In this document: positions 25,145 to 34,038 of the stretch, piece after piece
How positions within the stretch are numbered: the first letter of the stretch is position 1
Layout of the letters: each line of letters begins with the position of its first letter
Origin: Methanoculleus sp. UBA374
Lineage (GTDB): Archaea; Halobacteriota; Methanomicrobia; Methanomicrobiales; Methanoculleaceae
Assembly: GCA_002508705.1 (NCBI GenBank)
Contig: DAYL01000033.1
Location: 284,665-338,577, forward strand
Direction: 5' to 3'
DNA length: 53,913 bases
The notes under the pieces: generated by a model
Told to the model about the DNA's origin: nothing
The model's database searches: none
What the model saw: only the letters and a program-made list of their open reading frames with translations
Program-made: the position numbers and the translations under genes

Positions 25145-26619
25145 GCTACCAGCCTCCGTGATTCAAGGATAAGGTGTTCAAGCGCTTGATTGAGCGCCGC
25201 ATCGGTCTCCTCCGCCCATATCGCATCGCGGCGGAGGAGTTCTTTTTGTTCGGAAAGTTGCACCGCGACCGCCGCGGGCGCCGGGCCGCCGACGATGCCC
25301 CGCACCGCGACGGCGTGACGTGGATCGAGGGCTGCATCGATCCGCTCCTGGGTGACACCCAAGCCCACGACCGAGAGGCCGGCCGCTTCCCGTGCGGCGC
25401 CTTCGAGCGTGGCGAGGTCGAGCGAGCCGTGTCTGACCGCCCGCCCGACGATCCGGTGGGCGGTGCGGAAGGGAAGCCCGTAGTCCCGGACGAGGACGTC
25501 GGCAAGTTCCGTCGCGGTGGAGAAACCCCGGCCCGCCTCGGCGGCCATCCGCCCGGTGTTGAAGGCCGCAGAACCGATCATGCCGGAGAGAAGCGGGATG
25601 CTCTGCCGGACCGCCTCCACTCCCCGCCAGAGGTGCGGAGTCGCCTCCTGAAGGTCGCGGTTGTAACTCATGGGGAGCCCCTTCACGATGGTGACGGCCG
25701 CGGCAAGCTCCCCGGCGACCGATCCGGCCTTCGCCCGCATGATCTCGGCAACGTCCGGGTTCTTCTTCTGGGGCATGATCGAGGAGGACGAGCAGTAGGC
25801 GTCGTCCAGCTGGACGAACCCGACGAACGCGGTGCTCCAGAGGACGAGTTCCTCACAGAGCCTGCTTACCGTCGTCATGCAGGCGGCGGCGGCGGCGAGC
25901 ACCTCGATGACGAAGTCCCGGGCGGCGACCGCGTCCATGCTGTTTCGCGCCGGGCGGGAAAAGCCAAGGAGGGCGGCGGTGTAGTTACGGTCGAGCGGAA
26001 AGCCGGTCGAGGCAAATGCCGCCGAGCCGAGCGGCGATACGTCCACACGGGCGTACGCCTCCCGGAGCCGGGCCGTATCGCGGGAGAAGGCCTGCTCGTA
26101 GGCAAGAAGGTAATGAGCCAGCGTCGTGGGCTGGGCGTGCTGGAGGTGGGTGAAGCCCGGCATCACCGTCTTCGTATGGGCGGCGGCAACGCTGAGCAGG
26201 GTCTGCCGCAGGTCGACAAGCGACCGCACGAGGGCGATGATCTCCTCTTTGAGCCGCATCCTCACGCAGGTGGCGACCTCGTCGTTCCGGGACCGCCCCA
26301 TGTGGAGGCGGCCGCCGACGTCCTCCCCGACCCGGTCGATGAGGTAAGCCTCCTTTCCGGCGTGGATGTCCTCGAACCGTTCGTCGAACGCCTCTTTCGG
26401 GAGGCCGTGGTCGTGGAGGTCGAGGAGCGCCGCCATCAGCGCCCGTGCCGGTGCTTCTTCGATGATCCCCTGCCGGGAGAGGCCGAGGAGGTGTGCCATG
26501 TCCACGAGAAGGTCCACCTCCGCGATCCAGCGGTCGGCGTCCATCGAGGCAAGAAAGTGCTCGAGATCGCCCGAACGTTCGCCGGAGAGACGGCCCTGCC
26601 GAATCTGATCCGTTCGCAT
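25141..26619 (-). CDS. argH: Argininosuccinate lyase
   Basis: A 492-residue enzyme that splits argininosuccinate to arginine and fumarate, the last step of arginine synthesis. Diagnostic features are GRLHMGRSRNDE, the catalytic His in THLQHAQPTT (158), and the fumarase/aspartase-superfamily signature SSSIMPQKKNP at 278-288 with the catalytic Ser loop. An open frame extends to 27105 but the extra 162 codons have no ArgH similarity; ATG 26619 gives MRTDQIRQGR, as in relatives. A TATA-like TTTTAATC/CTATAG region lies upstream. It starts the argH-gatD-gatE run. Confidence 0.97.
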   Translation of the reverse strand: MRTDQIRQGRLSGERSGDLEHFLASMDADRWIAEVDLLVDMAHLLGLSRQGIIEEAPARALMAALLDLHDHGLPKEAFDERFEDIHAGKEAYLIDRVGEDVGGRLHMGRSRNDEVATCVRMRLKEEIIALVRSLVDLRQTLLSVAAAHTKTVMPGFTHLQHAQPTTLAHYLLAYEQAFSRDTARLREAYARVDVSPLGSAAFASTGFPLDRNYTAALLGFSRPARNSMDAVAARDFVIEVLAAAAACMTTVSRLCEELVLWSTAFVGFVQLDDAYCSSSSIMPQKKNPDVAEIMRAKAGSVAGELAAAVTIVKGLPMSYNRDLQEATPHLWRGVEAVRQSIPLLSGMIGSAAFNTGRMAAEAGRGFSTATELADVLVRDYGLPFRTAHRIVGRAVRHGSLDLATLEGAAREAAGLSVVGLGVTQERIDAALDPRHAVAVRGIVGGPAPAAVAVQLSEQKELLRRDAIWAEETDAALNQALEHLILESRRLVA

Positions 26620-26874
26620 CCTATCAACAGTCCTGCCTGTACCGTTTGGCTCTATAGAGATTAAAACCACACCCGCGGCGGCGGGGAGGATACCGGAGGG
26701 GGTGCGATGCCCTGGGCGTGACTGCGGACGGTGCAGCGGACTTGAGTGCCCGAAAAATTCGAGATGAGTCTTGTTTTGATCTCGACTGCCGGATCGGTGG
26801 ATGAAAAGGGCTCCGTATGCCGGACCCGGGGTATATCGCCGCAAGAGGGGGGGCAACGGGGAATGCGGGCCTGA

Positions 26875-26891
26875 GAAACTCGGAGAGTTTC
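26875..26891. repeat. Short hairpin related to the one at 31-47
   Basis: GAAACTC (26875-26881) and GAGTTTC (26885-26891) form a perfect seven-pair stem around GGA. Read on the other strand, its flanks and stem (CTTCGAAACTC...GAGTTTCTC) follow the same pattern as CTCGAAACCC...GGGTTTCTC at the left edge, with compensating changes that keep pairing. Confidence 0.4.
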
Positions 26892-27054
26892 GAAGGGAGT
26901 GCCTCTTTCTCTCGGGCGCGATAACCGCTGGAAAGCCGGTGAACGGGCAAAGCCCCAAACGTGCCCTCCTCATCCCCGGCATCCTCTCTCCGGGAAGGAG
27001 GCCGCCCCGTACGCATGGATTACCCCATAAGGAAAACAATTGGTCAAAAATTTC

Positions 27055-27100
27055 TACTATAGTATAACAAAAACCCTCATTTTCGATAAAACTATATACT
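27055..27100 (+). promoter_or_regulatory. Palindrome and TATA box of the ABC importer operon
   Basis: TACTATAGTA (27055-27064) is a perfect ten-base palindrome. ACTATATACT (27091-27100) is a good TATA box that predicts a transcript start near 27120, inside the longest reading frame, which supports the later start codon. The palindrome sits about 30 bases before the TATA box, where an activator or repressor could act. Confidence 0.45.
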
Positions 27101-27154
27101 GACAATATGAAGACTACTCACTATACTTGCAACTATTACCTATGGAAGATGCTT

Positions 27155-28147
27155 ATGAGACCAATTATTGCAGTTGTTCTGGCCGTGGCCCTGGTTGCAG
27201 CGTTTGCATTTGTCTCCGGGTGCACGGGAACGGATACCGGCGACGTGACGCACCTACGGATCGGCTACCAGCCGAGCACTCACCAGACCGCACACATGAC
27301 CGCGATGGAGAAGGGATGGTGGCAGACCGACCTTGCGCCCCTGGGCGTCACTCAGGTGACCGACTATAACTTCCCCACCGGGGCGCCTGAGATGCAGTCG
27401 ATGCTTGCCGGGGACCTTGATGTCGCCTACGTAGGCTCCGCCCCGGTCATCGCGGCCGTGAGCAGCGGACTTGACGCCAAGATCGTTGCAGCGGTGCAGA
27501 CGCAGGGGTCCGACCTGGTGCTCAGGAACGAGATCCCCTACTCGACCCCCGCAGACCTCGTGGGTAAGAAGATCGCAACCTTCCCGCCGGGGACGATCCA
27601 GGACACCGTTCTCAGGACCTGGCTTGAGGAGAACGGTGTCGACCCCGCAAAAGACGTCACCATCGTCGCCATGGACCCCGGCGCCGCCACCACCGCCATC
27701 TCCGCAGGCCAGGTCGACGGCGTCTTCCTGCCCCACCCGTCCCCGGCCGTCATCGAGGCGGAGGGCACGGGAAGAACCGTGGTGCAGTCGGGCGAGATGA
27801 TCAAGGACCACTCATGCTGTGTCCTCGTTGCGAGCGGCTCCTTAATCCGCGAGCACCCGGAGATCGTCGAACAGATCGTTAAGACGCATATCAATGCGAC
27901 GGAGTACAACCGCGAACACCTGGACGAGGCCGCATCCATCTACTCAAGGAAGACCGGACAGGACGTCGAGACCGTGAAGGCGTCCTTCAGGGACTGGGAC
28001 GGCACCTGGACCACCGACCCGCGGGTCATCGCGCCGTCGGTAGTCGAGTACACGAACCTTCAGTACGACCTCGGCTACATCGACAGGCCTCTCACCGAGG
28101 ACGATCTCTTCGACTTCTCGTTCTACGAGAAAGCCCGGGAATCATAA
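27155..28147 (+). CDS. ABC substrate-binding lipoprotein, nitrate/sulfonate type
   Basis: A lipid-anchored binding protein of the NMT1/SsuA/TauA family (330 residues from this start). The signal peptide (IIAVVLAVALVAAFAF) ends in the lipobox VSGC; the mature part begins with a Thr/Asp linker and then LRIGYQPSTHQTAHM, typical of this family, with later DVAYVGSAPVIAAV and GVFLPHPSPAVIE. It would capture a small anion such as a sulfonate, nitrate or thiamine precursor; the ligand cannot be told. Start codons at 27107, 27149 and 27155 are in frame; GGAAG six to eight bases before 27155 and the TATA position favour it. Confidence 0.9.
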   Translation: MRPIIAVVLAVALVAAFAFVSGCTGTDTGDVTHLRIGYQPSTHQTAHMTAMEKGWWQTDLAPLGVTQVTDYNFPTGAPEMQSMLAGDLDVAYVGSAPVIAAVSSGLDAKIVAAVQTQGSDLVLRNEIPYSTPADLVGKKIATFPPGTIQDTVLRTWLEENGVDPAKDVTIVAMDPGAATTAISAGQVDGVFLPHPSPAVIEAEGTGRTVVQSGEMIKDHSCCVLVASGSLIREHPEIVEQIVKTHINATEYNREHLDEAASIYSRKTGQDVETVKASFRDWDGTWTTDPRVIAPSVVEYTNLQYDLGYIDRPLTEDDLFDFSFYEKARES

Positions 28148-28281
28148 CCCGGGACCTCCCCGCTTTTCCCTCCAAAAGTATCTTTTAGAGACATGCCGAT
28201 GAAATAAGGGAAGAACCTTCCGGAGTGAGCCCGTCTTCACCCCGCCTTCCGGCAGGTAACCCACGCAGCGGAACTGAAGCC

Positions 28282-29058
28282 ATGAACAAAAAGACACAGA
28301 AACGATTACTCGGCATCGCATCGATCATCGTCGTGGCGGTGATCTGGCAGATCGTCGCGGAATACGTGGTGGGGCAGTCCTTCATCCTTCCGAGCGTCAG
28401 CGACGTCCTCGGCGCGTTCGTCGAGCTTTTAGAGTCCGGCACCTTCCTCACCGACACCATGGTCAGTCTTGAACACTTCGGGATCGGACTCATCGTGGCG
28501 CTCCTCCTCGGCATTCCCATCGGGGTTTTGATGGGATGGTTCCGGGTGGCGGACTTCCTGCTCGACCCGATCATCGAGATCCTCCGCCCCATCCCGCCGC
28601 TCGCCTGGATTCCATTCGCCATCATCTGGTTCGGGCTCACCAGCCAGGCGGCGGGGTTCGTCATCTTTGCCGGAGCGTTCTTCCCGATCCTGACCGCGAC
28701 CTATTCTGCATTTCGGGGCATTCCGAAGGTCTATGTCGAGGCGGGCAAGGTGCTCGGGTGCGACACCTCCTTTGAGGTGATCCGCTACGTCGCCCTTCCC
28801 GCAGCCGTCCCGTCGATCGTCTCCGGCATCAGAACGGCCATGGGCGTAGGGTGGATGTGCCTTGTGGCCGCCGAGATGTTCGGCGTCTCCACGTACGGCC
28901 TCGGCTACCAACTCTGGCACAACTACTACCTCCACCAGATGCCCGAAGTCGTCGCTTACATGTTGATCCTCGGGTTCCTGGGCCTCTTTATCGACCGGAT
29001 CTTCCGAAACTACGTGGACCAGCGTCTCCTGCGGTGGCATGCAGGGGAGGTGGCTTAG
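28282..29058 (+). CDS. ABC transporter permease
   Basis: A 258-residue permease with six predicted membrane helices, of the SsuC/TauC type. The EAA loop that contacts the ATPase is YVEAGKVLGCDTSFEVI with its conserved Gly, followed by ALPAAVPSIVSGIR. It starts at ATG 28282 (MNKKTQKR, with a positively charged beginning); the frame is open 19 codons further upstream without a ribosome site. It ends one base before the ATPase start, so the two are coupled. The 134 bases before it are free of genes. Confidence 0.93.
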   Translation: MNKKTQKRLLGIASIIVVAVIWQIVAEYVVGQSFILPSVSDVLGAFVELLESGTFLTDTMVSLEHFGIGLIVALLLGIPIGVLMGWFRVADFLLDPIIEILRPIPPLAWIPFAIIWFGLTSQAAGFVIFAGAFFPILTATYSAFRGIPKVYVEAGKVLGCDTSFEVIRYVALPAAVPSIVSGIRTAMGVGWMCLVAAEMFGVSTYGLGYQLWHNYYLHQMPEVVAYMLILGFLGLFIDRIFRNYVDQRLLRWHAGEVA

Positions 29059-29059
29059 C

Positions 29060-29821
29060 ATGAGCGGGGTTAAGATACAGGGGATCAACAAGGCTTTCCC
29101 GAAGGAGGACGGCACCGTAACGCAGGCGCTTGCCGGCGTTACCCTGGATATCCGGGACAAGGAGTTCGTCTGCCTGGTCGGGCCGTCGGGGTGCGGGAAG
29201 ACGACGCTTCTCCGGATCATCGCCGGGCTTGAGACCGCAACCGCCGGGAGCGTGACCGTCGACGGCCAGCGGGTCACCGGCCCGGCCCCGACGCGGGGGA
29301 TGGTCTTTCAGGAGTACTCCCTCTTTCCCTGGCGGCGGGTGATCGACAACGTCGCGTTCGGCCTGGAGATGAAGGGCGTCGCAAAGGAGGAGCGCCGGAA
29401 GACGGCGGAGCGGTACCTCGAGATGGTCGGCCTCTCTCAATTCCGGGACGCCTACCCCTACGAACTCTCCGGCGGGATGCGGCAGCGCGTGGCGATAGCC
29501 CGGGCGCTTGCAAACGATCCCGAAGTCCTCCTCATGGACGAGCCGTTCGGCGCCCTGGACGCCCAGACCCGGAACAAGATGCAGAAGGAACTCCTCGCTC
29601 TCTGGGGCCAGACGAAGAAGACGATCGTCTTCGTCACCCACAGCGTCGACGAGGCGGTTTACCTCTCCGACCGGATCGTCGTCCTCTCCCCGCGGCCGGG
29701 GACGGTCCGGGAGGTTATCCCCATCCCCTGGCCGCAGCCGCGCGACCGGACCAGCGCCGAGTTCGCGGAAGTCCGCCGGAGGGTGCTCCGGATGATCGAC
29801 GAGAGTGAAGACTTCTCGTAA
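29060..29821 (+). CDS. ABC transporter ATPase
   Basis: A 253-residue ATP-binding subunit of the SsuB/TauB family. Walker A is GPSGCGKTT at 41-49, the Q-loop is MVFQEYSLFPW, the signature is ELSGGMRQRVA, Walker B is VLLMDEPFGALD, and the switch His lies in VFVTHSVDEAVYL. It powers uptake by the preceding lipoprotein and permease. The start overlaps the end of the permease region and follows GGGGAGG by about seven bases. Confidence 0.95.
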   Translation: MSGVKIQGINKAFPKEDGTVTQALAGVTLDIRDKEFVCLVGPSGCGKTTLLRIIAGLETATAGSVTVDGQRVTGPAPTRGMVFQEYSLFPWRRVIDNVAFGLEMKGVAKEERRKTAERYLEMVGLSQFRDAYPYELSGGMRQRVAIARALANDPEVLLMDEPFGALDAQTRNKMQKELLALWGQTKKTIVFVTHSVDEAVYLSDRIVVLSPRPGTVREVIPIPWPQPRDRTSAEFAEVRRRVLRMIDESEDFS

Positions 29822-29843
29822 GGTTTATTAGAGGAGATCTCAA

Positions 29844-29852
29844 TTTTATAAA
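29844..29852 (+). promoter_or_regulatory. TATA box of the L16/L10e gene
   Basis: TTTTATAAA lies 31 bases before the ribosomal protein start codon and predicts a leader of about eight bases to the ATG, with AGGAG just upstream of the likely transcript start. Confidence 0.5.
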
Positions 29853-29882
29853 GGACTCATAGATCGGCAGGAGTTTTTAAAG

Positions 29883-30395
29883 ATGGTACGAAAACCAGCG
29901 AAGATGTACAGGAATCTCGCAAAGAAAGCATATACACGCAGAGAATACATGGGCGGCGTTCCGGGCAGCAAGATTGTGCAGTTCGATATGGGCAACCTCA
30001 GCCAGGATTTCCCGGTTGAGTTCTCAATCGTCGCCGAGGAGACCTGCCAGATCCGCCACACGGCCCTTGAAGCCGCTCGTATCAGCATCAACCGGCAACT
30101 CCTCAAGGAAGTAGGGAGGGTAAACTACCATTTAAAGATCCGGACCTTCCCGCACCACGTTCTCCGTGAGAACAAGCAGGCGACCGGCGCAGGAGCGGAC
30201 CGTGTCTCGGAAGGAATGCGCCTCGCCTTCGGGAAAGCCGTCGGCACCGCGGCACGGGTTGAACGGGGTCAGAAAGTCTTCACCGTCTGGACAAGCCCGC
30301 AGTATGCCGAGAAGGCAAAGATCTCTCTCCAGCGCGGCATCTACAAGATCCCGACTCCCGCAAGGATTGTCGAAGAGCGGGCACCGGAAGCATAA
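29883..30395 (+). CDS. rpl10e: Large-subunit ribosomal protein L16/L10e
   Basis: A 170-residue ribosomal protein of the archaeal/eukaryotic L10e type, homologous to bacterial L16, binding 23S rRNA near the A site. The beginning [19 protein letters not shown], the middle [14 protein letters not shown] and the [14 protein letters not shown] motif are typical; the variable tail EERAPEA is short. It sits alone between the importer and fumA, with its own TATA box and a CCCTTTTT run (about 30412-30419) after its stop that may end transcription. Confidence 0.96.
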   Translation: MVRKPAKMYRNLAKKAYTRREYMGGVPGSKIVQFDMGNLSQDFPVEFSIVAEETCQIRHTALEAARISINRQLLKEVGRVNYHLKIRTFPHHVLRENKQATGAGADRVSEGMRLAFGKAVGTAARVERGQKVFTVWTSPQYAEKAKISLQRGIYKIPTPARIVEERAPEA

Positions 30396-30462
30396 ATCCG
30401 CACCCAGTCCCACCCTTTTTCCGGGGAGCAACCCGTAGATCCGGTACCCGTGGGAATGTGGA

Positions 30463-30472
30463 TTATTATAAA
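30463..30472 (+). promoter_or_regulatory. TATA box of the fum-kor-suc-dacZ operon
   Basis: TTATTATAAA lies 19-22 bases before the two alternative fumA ATGs. At normal archaeal spacing transcription would start at or within a few bases of the ATG, so the first gene of the operon may be translated from a leaderless mRNA. Confidence 0.5.
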
Positions 30473-30490
30473 CCCTTCCCGCCAGTATAC

Positions 30491-31330
30491 ATGATGATAA
30501 ATTCGGCAGATTCGACACTTTCGGGCGCACTGGCAGAGGCTACAGAGAGAGCCCTCGTAGAGGCCGAGCTCCGGCTTCCTCCCGACGTACTTGCAGTGCT
30601 CCGGCGGGCGGCGGCGACCGAGAGGAACGAGATCGCACGCCAGGAGTTCACGAACATCCTGGAGAACGTCGAACTCGCCCGGGAACGGCGGGTGCCGATC
30701 TGTCAGGATACCGGGGTGCCGGTCGTCTATATCACCCTGCCTCCCGACGTTCCGTTCTCCGCTTCCCTCTTTACGGGGGTGCGGGAGGGGGTGCGCCGGG
30801 CGACGGCCGCGATCCCTCTCCGCCCGAACGTCGTCGACCCGCTCACCCGGGAAAACACCGGGGATAACACCGGTGTCGGGGTGCCGGTCGTCCACGTGGC
30901 GCCCGGGGACCGGTTCACGGTGACGGTGCTCCCGAAAGGTGCAGGCTCCGAGAACGTCTCAAGGATAGGGATGCTTCTCCCCTCGCAGGCGGCGGAGGTC
31001 CCGAAGTTCGTCGTCGAGACGGTGCTCCTCGCGGGAGGCAGGCCCTGCCCGCCCGTCATTCTCGGCGTCGGGATCGGCGGGACGTTTGACGCGGCGGCGG
31101 CACTTGCAAAAGAAGCCCTGCTCCTCCCGGTCGATACCATGGACCGTGACGAGCAGGAGATCTGCGATGCGGTCAACGCCCTCGGTATCGGGCCGATGGG
31201 TCTCGGCGGCGATACGACGGCGCTTGCGGTGAAGGTGAAGCGGGCGGACTGCCACACCGCGTCCCTCCCGGTGGCGGTGAACGTGCAGTGCTGGGCCTGC
31301 CGCCGGGCGACCGTGGAGGTGCGGTGGTGA
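30491..31330 (+). CDS. fumA: Fumarate hydratase class I, alpha subunit
   Basis: The N-terminal half of a two-subunit class I fumarase, an iron-sulfur enzyme that interconverts malate and fumarate. Cluster ligands are expected at C71 in PICQDTG, in the GGRPCPPVILGVG segment and near the end (NVQCWACRR); all are present. The 279-residue length is normal for split archaeal fumarases. Two adjacent ATGs (30491 and 30494) are possible starts, right where the TATA box places the transcript start. It overlaps fumB as GTGA and begins the long reductive TCA operon. Confidence 0.95.
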   Translation: MMINSADSTLSGALAEATERALVEAELRLPPDVLAVLRRAAATERNEIARQEFTNILENVELARERRVPICQDTGVPVVYITLPPDVPFSASLFTGVREGVRRATAAIPLRPNVVDPLTRENTGDNTGVGVPVVHVAPGDRFTVTVLPKGAGSENVSRIGMLLPSQAAEVPKFVVETVLLAGGRPCPPVILGVGIGGTFDAAAALAKEALLLPVDTMDRDEQEICDAVNALGIGPMGLGGDTTALAVKVKRADCHTASLPVAVNVQCWACRRATVEVRW

Positions 31331-31872
31331 CGGACCTCGTAACGCCGCTCGGCGACGAGGTCCTCTCGCTCCGGGCCGGCGACCGGGTCACCCTCTCCGG
31401 GACGATCTACACCGCCCGGGACGAGGCCCATCTCCGCATGATGAAAGAAGGCATACCCTTCGATCCGAAAGGCGCCGCGGTCTATCACTGCGGCCCGGTG
31501 GTGAAGGGCGATCGCCTCGTCGTTGCCGGGCCCACCACGTCGGCCCGGATGAACGCCCTCACGGGTTTCCTCATCGACGCGGGCGTCCGGGTCTTCATCG
31601 GCAAGGGCGGGATGGGGCCCGAAGTGGTCGAGCAACTCCGGGGGCGCGCCGTCTACCTCGCGCTCACGGGGGGGTGCGCCGCGCTCGCCGCCTCCCGCCT
31701 GCTTCTATCCGGCGTCTACTTCGAAGACCTCGGCATGGCTGAAGCCGTCTGGGTCATCAGGGCCGATCACCTGCCGCTGACGGTCGGAATCGACGCCCAC
31801 GGCGGCGATCTCTTCCGCGCCGTACGCGAGAAAGCGAAAACACAATTTCACCAGCGATTCAATACCATGTAG
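31327..31872 (+). CDS. fumB: Fumarate hydratase class I, beta subunit
   Basis: The C-terminal half of the fumarase, 181 residues from the GTG that overlaps the fumA stop. It holds the substrate domain with SGTIYTARDEAHLRM, VYHCGPVV, GPTTSARM, GKGGM and TGGCAALAA, all conserved in the family. Together with fumA it forms the iron-sulfur hydratase. A gap of only 11 bases leads to korD, so fumarase is part of the same transcript as the oxoacid oxidoreductase. An upstream GTG at 31324 is equally possible as a start. Confidence 0.94.
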   Translation: MTDLVTPLGDEVLSLRAGDRVTLSGTIYTARDEAHLRMMKEGIPFDPKGAAVYHCGPVVKGDRLVVAGPTTSARMNALTGFLIDAGVRVFIGKGGMGPEVVEQLRGRAVYLALTGGCAALAASRLLLSGVYFEDLGMAEAVWVIRADHLPLTVGIDAHGGDLFRAVREKAKTQFHQRFNTM

Positions 31873-31883
31873 GATGCCGTCTC

Positions 31884-32156
31884 ATGAAACTTGTCATCGA
31901 TGAAAGCCGCTGCAAAGGCTGCAACCTCTGCGTGCTGGTCTGCCCCTATGGGATCTTTCAGGAAGGGACGGAACTCAATCGCCGGGGGATCGTCTCCCCG
32001 GTCCTCGACCGCCCGGAACGGTGCACGAACTGCCGGCTGCAGGCCCTCTACGGGCGGACGCTCTGCGGGGTCTGCCAGATGATCTGCCCCGACCAGGCCA
32101 TCTCCTGGGTTGACGAGAAACCGTTCGAACCGCACCGGGTGGAGGTGGAGTTTTGA
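31884..32156 (+). CDS. korD: 2-Oxoglutarate:ferredoxin oxidoreductase delta subunit
   Basis: A 90-residue ferredoxin-like subunit with two 4Fe-4S binding regions. The first is CKGCNLCVLVCP; in the second, CTNC is separated by an inserted RLQALYGRTL stretch from CGVCQMICP, which makes the spacing unlike a standard clostridial ferredoxin. It transfers electrons between the catalytic beta subunit and free ferredoxin. Its stop overlaps the TTG start of korA (TTGA). Confidence 0.93.
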   Translation: MKLVIDESRCKGCNLCVLVCPYGIFQEGTELNRRGIVSPVLDRPERCTNCRLQALYGRTLCGVCQMICPDQAISWVDEKPFEPHRVEVEF

Positions 32157-33253
32157 GCCGGGTTGAGTTCATGCAGGGAAATGCCGCCTGTGCCGAGGGT
32201 GCGCTTGCCGCGGGGTGCCGGTTCTTCGGCGGCTATCCGATCACGCCGTCGACCGAGATCGCCGAGACCATGGCCCGAAGACTCCCGAAAATCGGCGGGG
32301 TCTTCATCTCCATGGAGGACGAACTTGCAAGCATCGCCTCGGTGATCGGGGCCGCCTGGACGGGAACAAGGGCGATGACCGCGACAAGCGGCCCCGGGTT
32401 CTCGCTGATGATGGAGAACATCGGCTATGCGGCCATGACCGAGACGCCGTGCGTCATCGTCAACGTCCAGCGGGGCGGCCCGAGCACCGGCCAGCCGACG
32501 CGGGCGGCGCAGGGGGACATGCTCCAGTGCCGGTTCGGGTCGCACGGCGACTACAGCACCATCGCGCTCACCCCGAACTCCGTTCAGGAGATGTTCGACC
32601 TGACGGTGAAGGCGTTCGCCCTCGCGGACCGGTTCAGAGTCCCCACATTCCTGATGGCCGACGAGATCGTCGGCCATATGCGGGAGCGGGTGACCATCCC
32701 CGACGCCGTCGATATCGCCCCCCCGCGACCGCTTGCGGAAGGTTCTCTTCCGTTCGAGGCCGGTGCCGACGGCGTTCCCGGGTTCGCGCCCTTCGGCTCG
32801 GGGAGGTCCGTCCACGTGACGGGCCTCACCCACGACGAGCGGGGTTACCCGGACACGACCGACCCCGAAGCGCACGCGAAGCTCGTGCGCAGGCTGGTCG
32901 CGAAGGTCGAGTTGGCCCGCCACGATATCGCCGACTACGAGGTCACGAACCCCGATGCCGGGACGGTCTTCATCTCCTACGGTGCGCCGTCACGGGCGGT
33001 GGAGCAGGTGATCCACGACCATCCGGACGACACGGTCGGCCACCTGCGCCTTCGCGTCGTCTGGCCGTTCCCGGAGCGTGCCCTGCAGGAGTTCCCGAAC
33101 GCCGACGTCTTCCTGATGCCGGAACTGAACATGGGCCAGATGGTGCGGGAGGTCCAGCGCCATGTAGACCGGCCGGTCGTCTCCCTGCCGAAGATCGGGG
33201 GAGAACTCCACACCCCCGCCGAACTTGCGCGGGCCCTGGAGGCGCACCGATGA
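32153..33253 (+). CDS. korA: 2-Oxoglutarate:ferredoxin oxidoreductase alpha subunit
   Basis: A 366-residue alpha subunit. It begins at a TTG with the conserved GNAACAEGALAAGC and GGYPITPSTEIAE, has EDELASIASVIGAAWTG and the RGGPSTGQPT motif that contacts substrate and coenzyme A, and ends in the C-terminal transketolase-like domain with FLMPELNMGQM. In autotrophic and mixotrophic methanogens this enzyme carboxylates succinyl-CoA to 2-oxoglutarate using reduced ferredoxin. Starts and stops overlap its neighbours on both sides. Confidence 0.95.
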   Translation: MSRVEFMQGNAACAEGALAAGCRFFGGYPITPSTEIAETMARRLPKIGGVFISMEDELASIASVIGAAWTGTRAMTATSGPGFSLMMENIGYAAMTETPCVIVNVQRGGPSTGQPTRAAQGDMLQCRFGSHGDYSTIALTPNSVQEMFDLTVKAFALADRFRVPTFLMADEIVGHMRERVTIPDAVDIAPPRPLAEGSLPFEAGADGVPGFAPFGSGRSVHVTGLTHDERGYPDTTDPEAHAKLVRRLVAKVELARHDIADYEVTNPDAGTVFISYGAPSRAVEQVIHDHPDDTVGHLRLRVVWPFPERALQEFPNADVFLMPELNMGQMVREVQRHVDRPVVSLPKIGGELHTPAELARALEAHR

Positions 33254-34038
33254 CCGCGCCCGACTGGCTCCGGAAAGACCGCCTGCCCCACATCTACTGC
33301 ACCGGGTGCGGCAACGGGACGGTCATCAACTGCACCCTTGCGGCGGTGGAGGAGATGGGCTGGAAGCGGAACGAGACGGTCTTTATATCCGGGATCGGGT
33401 GCTCTTCCCGCGCTCCCGGGTACATCCTTACCGACTCGCTCCATACCACGCACGGGCGGGCGCTCGCCTTCGCCACCGGGGTGAAACTGGCACGCCCGGA
33501 CTTCAACATCGTCGTCTTCACGGGAGACGGCGACCTTGCCGCCATCGGCGGGAACCACTTCATTCACGCCTGCCGCCGGAACGTGGACATGACGGTGGTC
33601 TGCATGAATAACCTGATCTACGGCATGACCGGCGGGCAGGGGAGCCCGACGACCCCGCCGGGAGCGTTCTCGACGACGACGCCCTACGGGTCGAGCGAAC
33701 CGGCCTTCGACCTCGCGGAACTTGCCGTGGCGGCGGGCGCAAACTACGTCGCCCGCTGGACTTCCTACCACGTCAAGGAACTCACGAAGGCCATAACCGC
33801 CGGAATGCAGACGCCGGGACTCGCGTTCGTCGAGGTGAGGACCCAGTGCCCGACGAATTACGGCCGCCACAATAAACTCCGGCGCGTCTCGGACATGATC
33901 GAGTATCTCCGGAGCCATGCGATGCTCGTCGAGAAGTACAACCGGACGGTCGCGGAGGGGAGACCGATCCCGGACGGGACCTTCACCGTCGGGGAACTGG
34001 TCCGAAGGAGCCGGCCGGCGATGGGGGCGCGCCGATGA
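33250..34038 (+). CDS. korB: 2-Oxoglutarate:ferredoxin oxidoreductase beta subunit
   Basis: A 262-residue thiamine-diphosphate subunit. Cluster ligands are C17 and C20 (YCTGCGNG), C52 (GIGCSSRAPG) and the Cys in VRTQCPTNYGR; the cofactor site is the GDGDLAAIGGNH segment followed by NNLIYGMTGGQ. The frame is open far upstream, but ATG 33250 overlaps the korA stop as ATGA and gives the family's usual start. It supplies the active site for carbon-carbon bond formation with the alpha subunit. Confidence 0.95.
   Translation: MTAPDWLRKDRLPHIYCTGCGNGTVINCTLAAVEEMGWKRNETVFISGIGCSSRAPGYILTDSLHTTHGRALAFATGVKLARPDFNIVVFTGDGDLAAIGGNHFIHACRRNVDMTVVCMNNLIYGMTGGQGSPTTPPGAFSTTTPYGSSEPAFDLAELAVAAGANYVARWTSYHVKELTKAITAGMQTPGLAFVEVRTQCPTNYGRHNKLRRVSDMIEYLRSHAMLVEKYNRTVAEGRPIPDGTFTVGELVRRSRPAMGARR

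Larger units (their letters stand above)
26620..27106. other. Gene-free divergent region argH / ABC importer
   Basis: This long intergenic region separates two divergent operons. It carries the argH promoter at its left end (AT-rich around 26655-26667), one short hairpin at 26875-26891, and the palindrome plus TATA element of the importer operon at its right end. Frames of 80-130 codons exist on both strands but lack ribosome sites and plausible composition. Confidence 0.5.

Noticed and set aside
26620..27105. N-terminal extension of argH by 162 codons
   Set aside because: ArgH proteins begin near MRTDQIRQGR; the extension covers the promoter region and has no family similarity.
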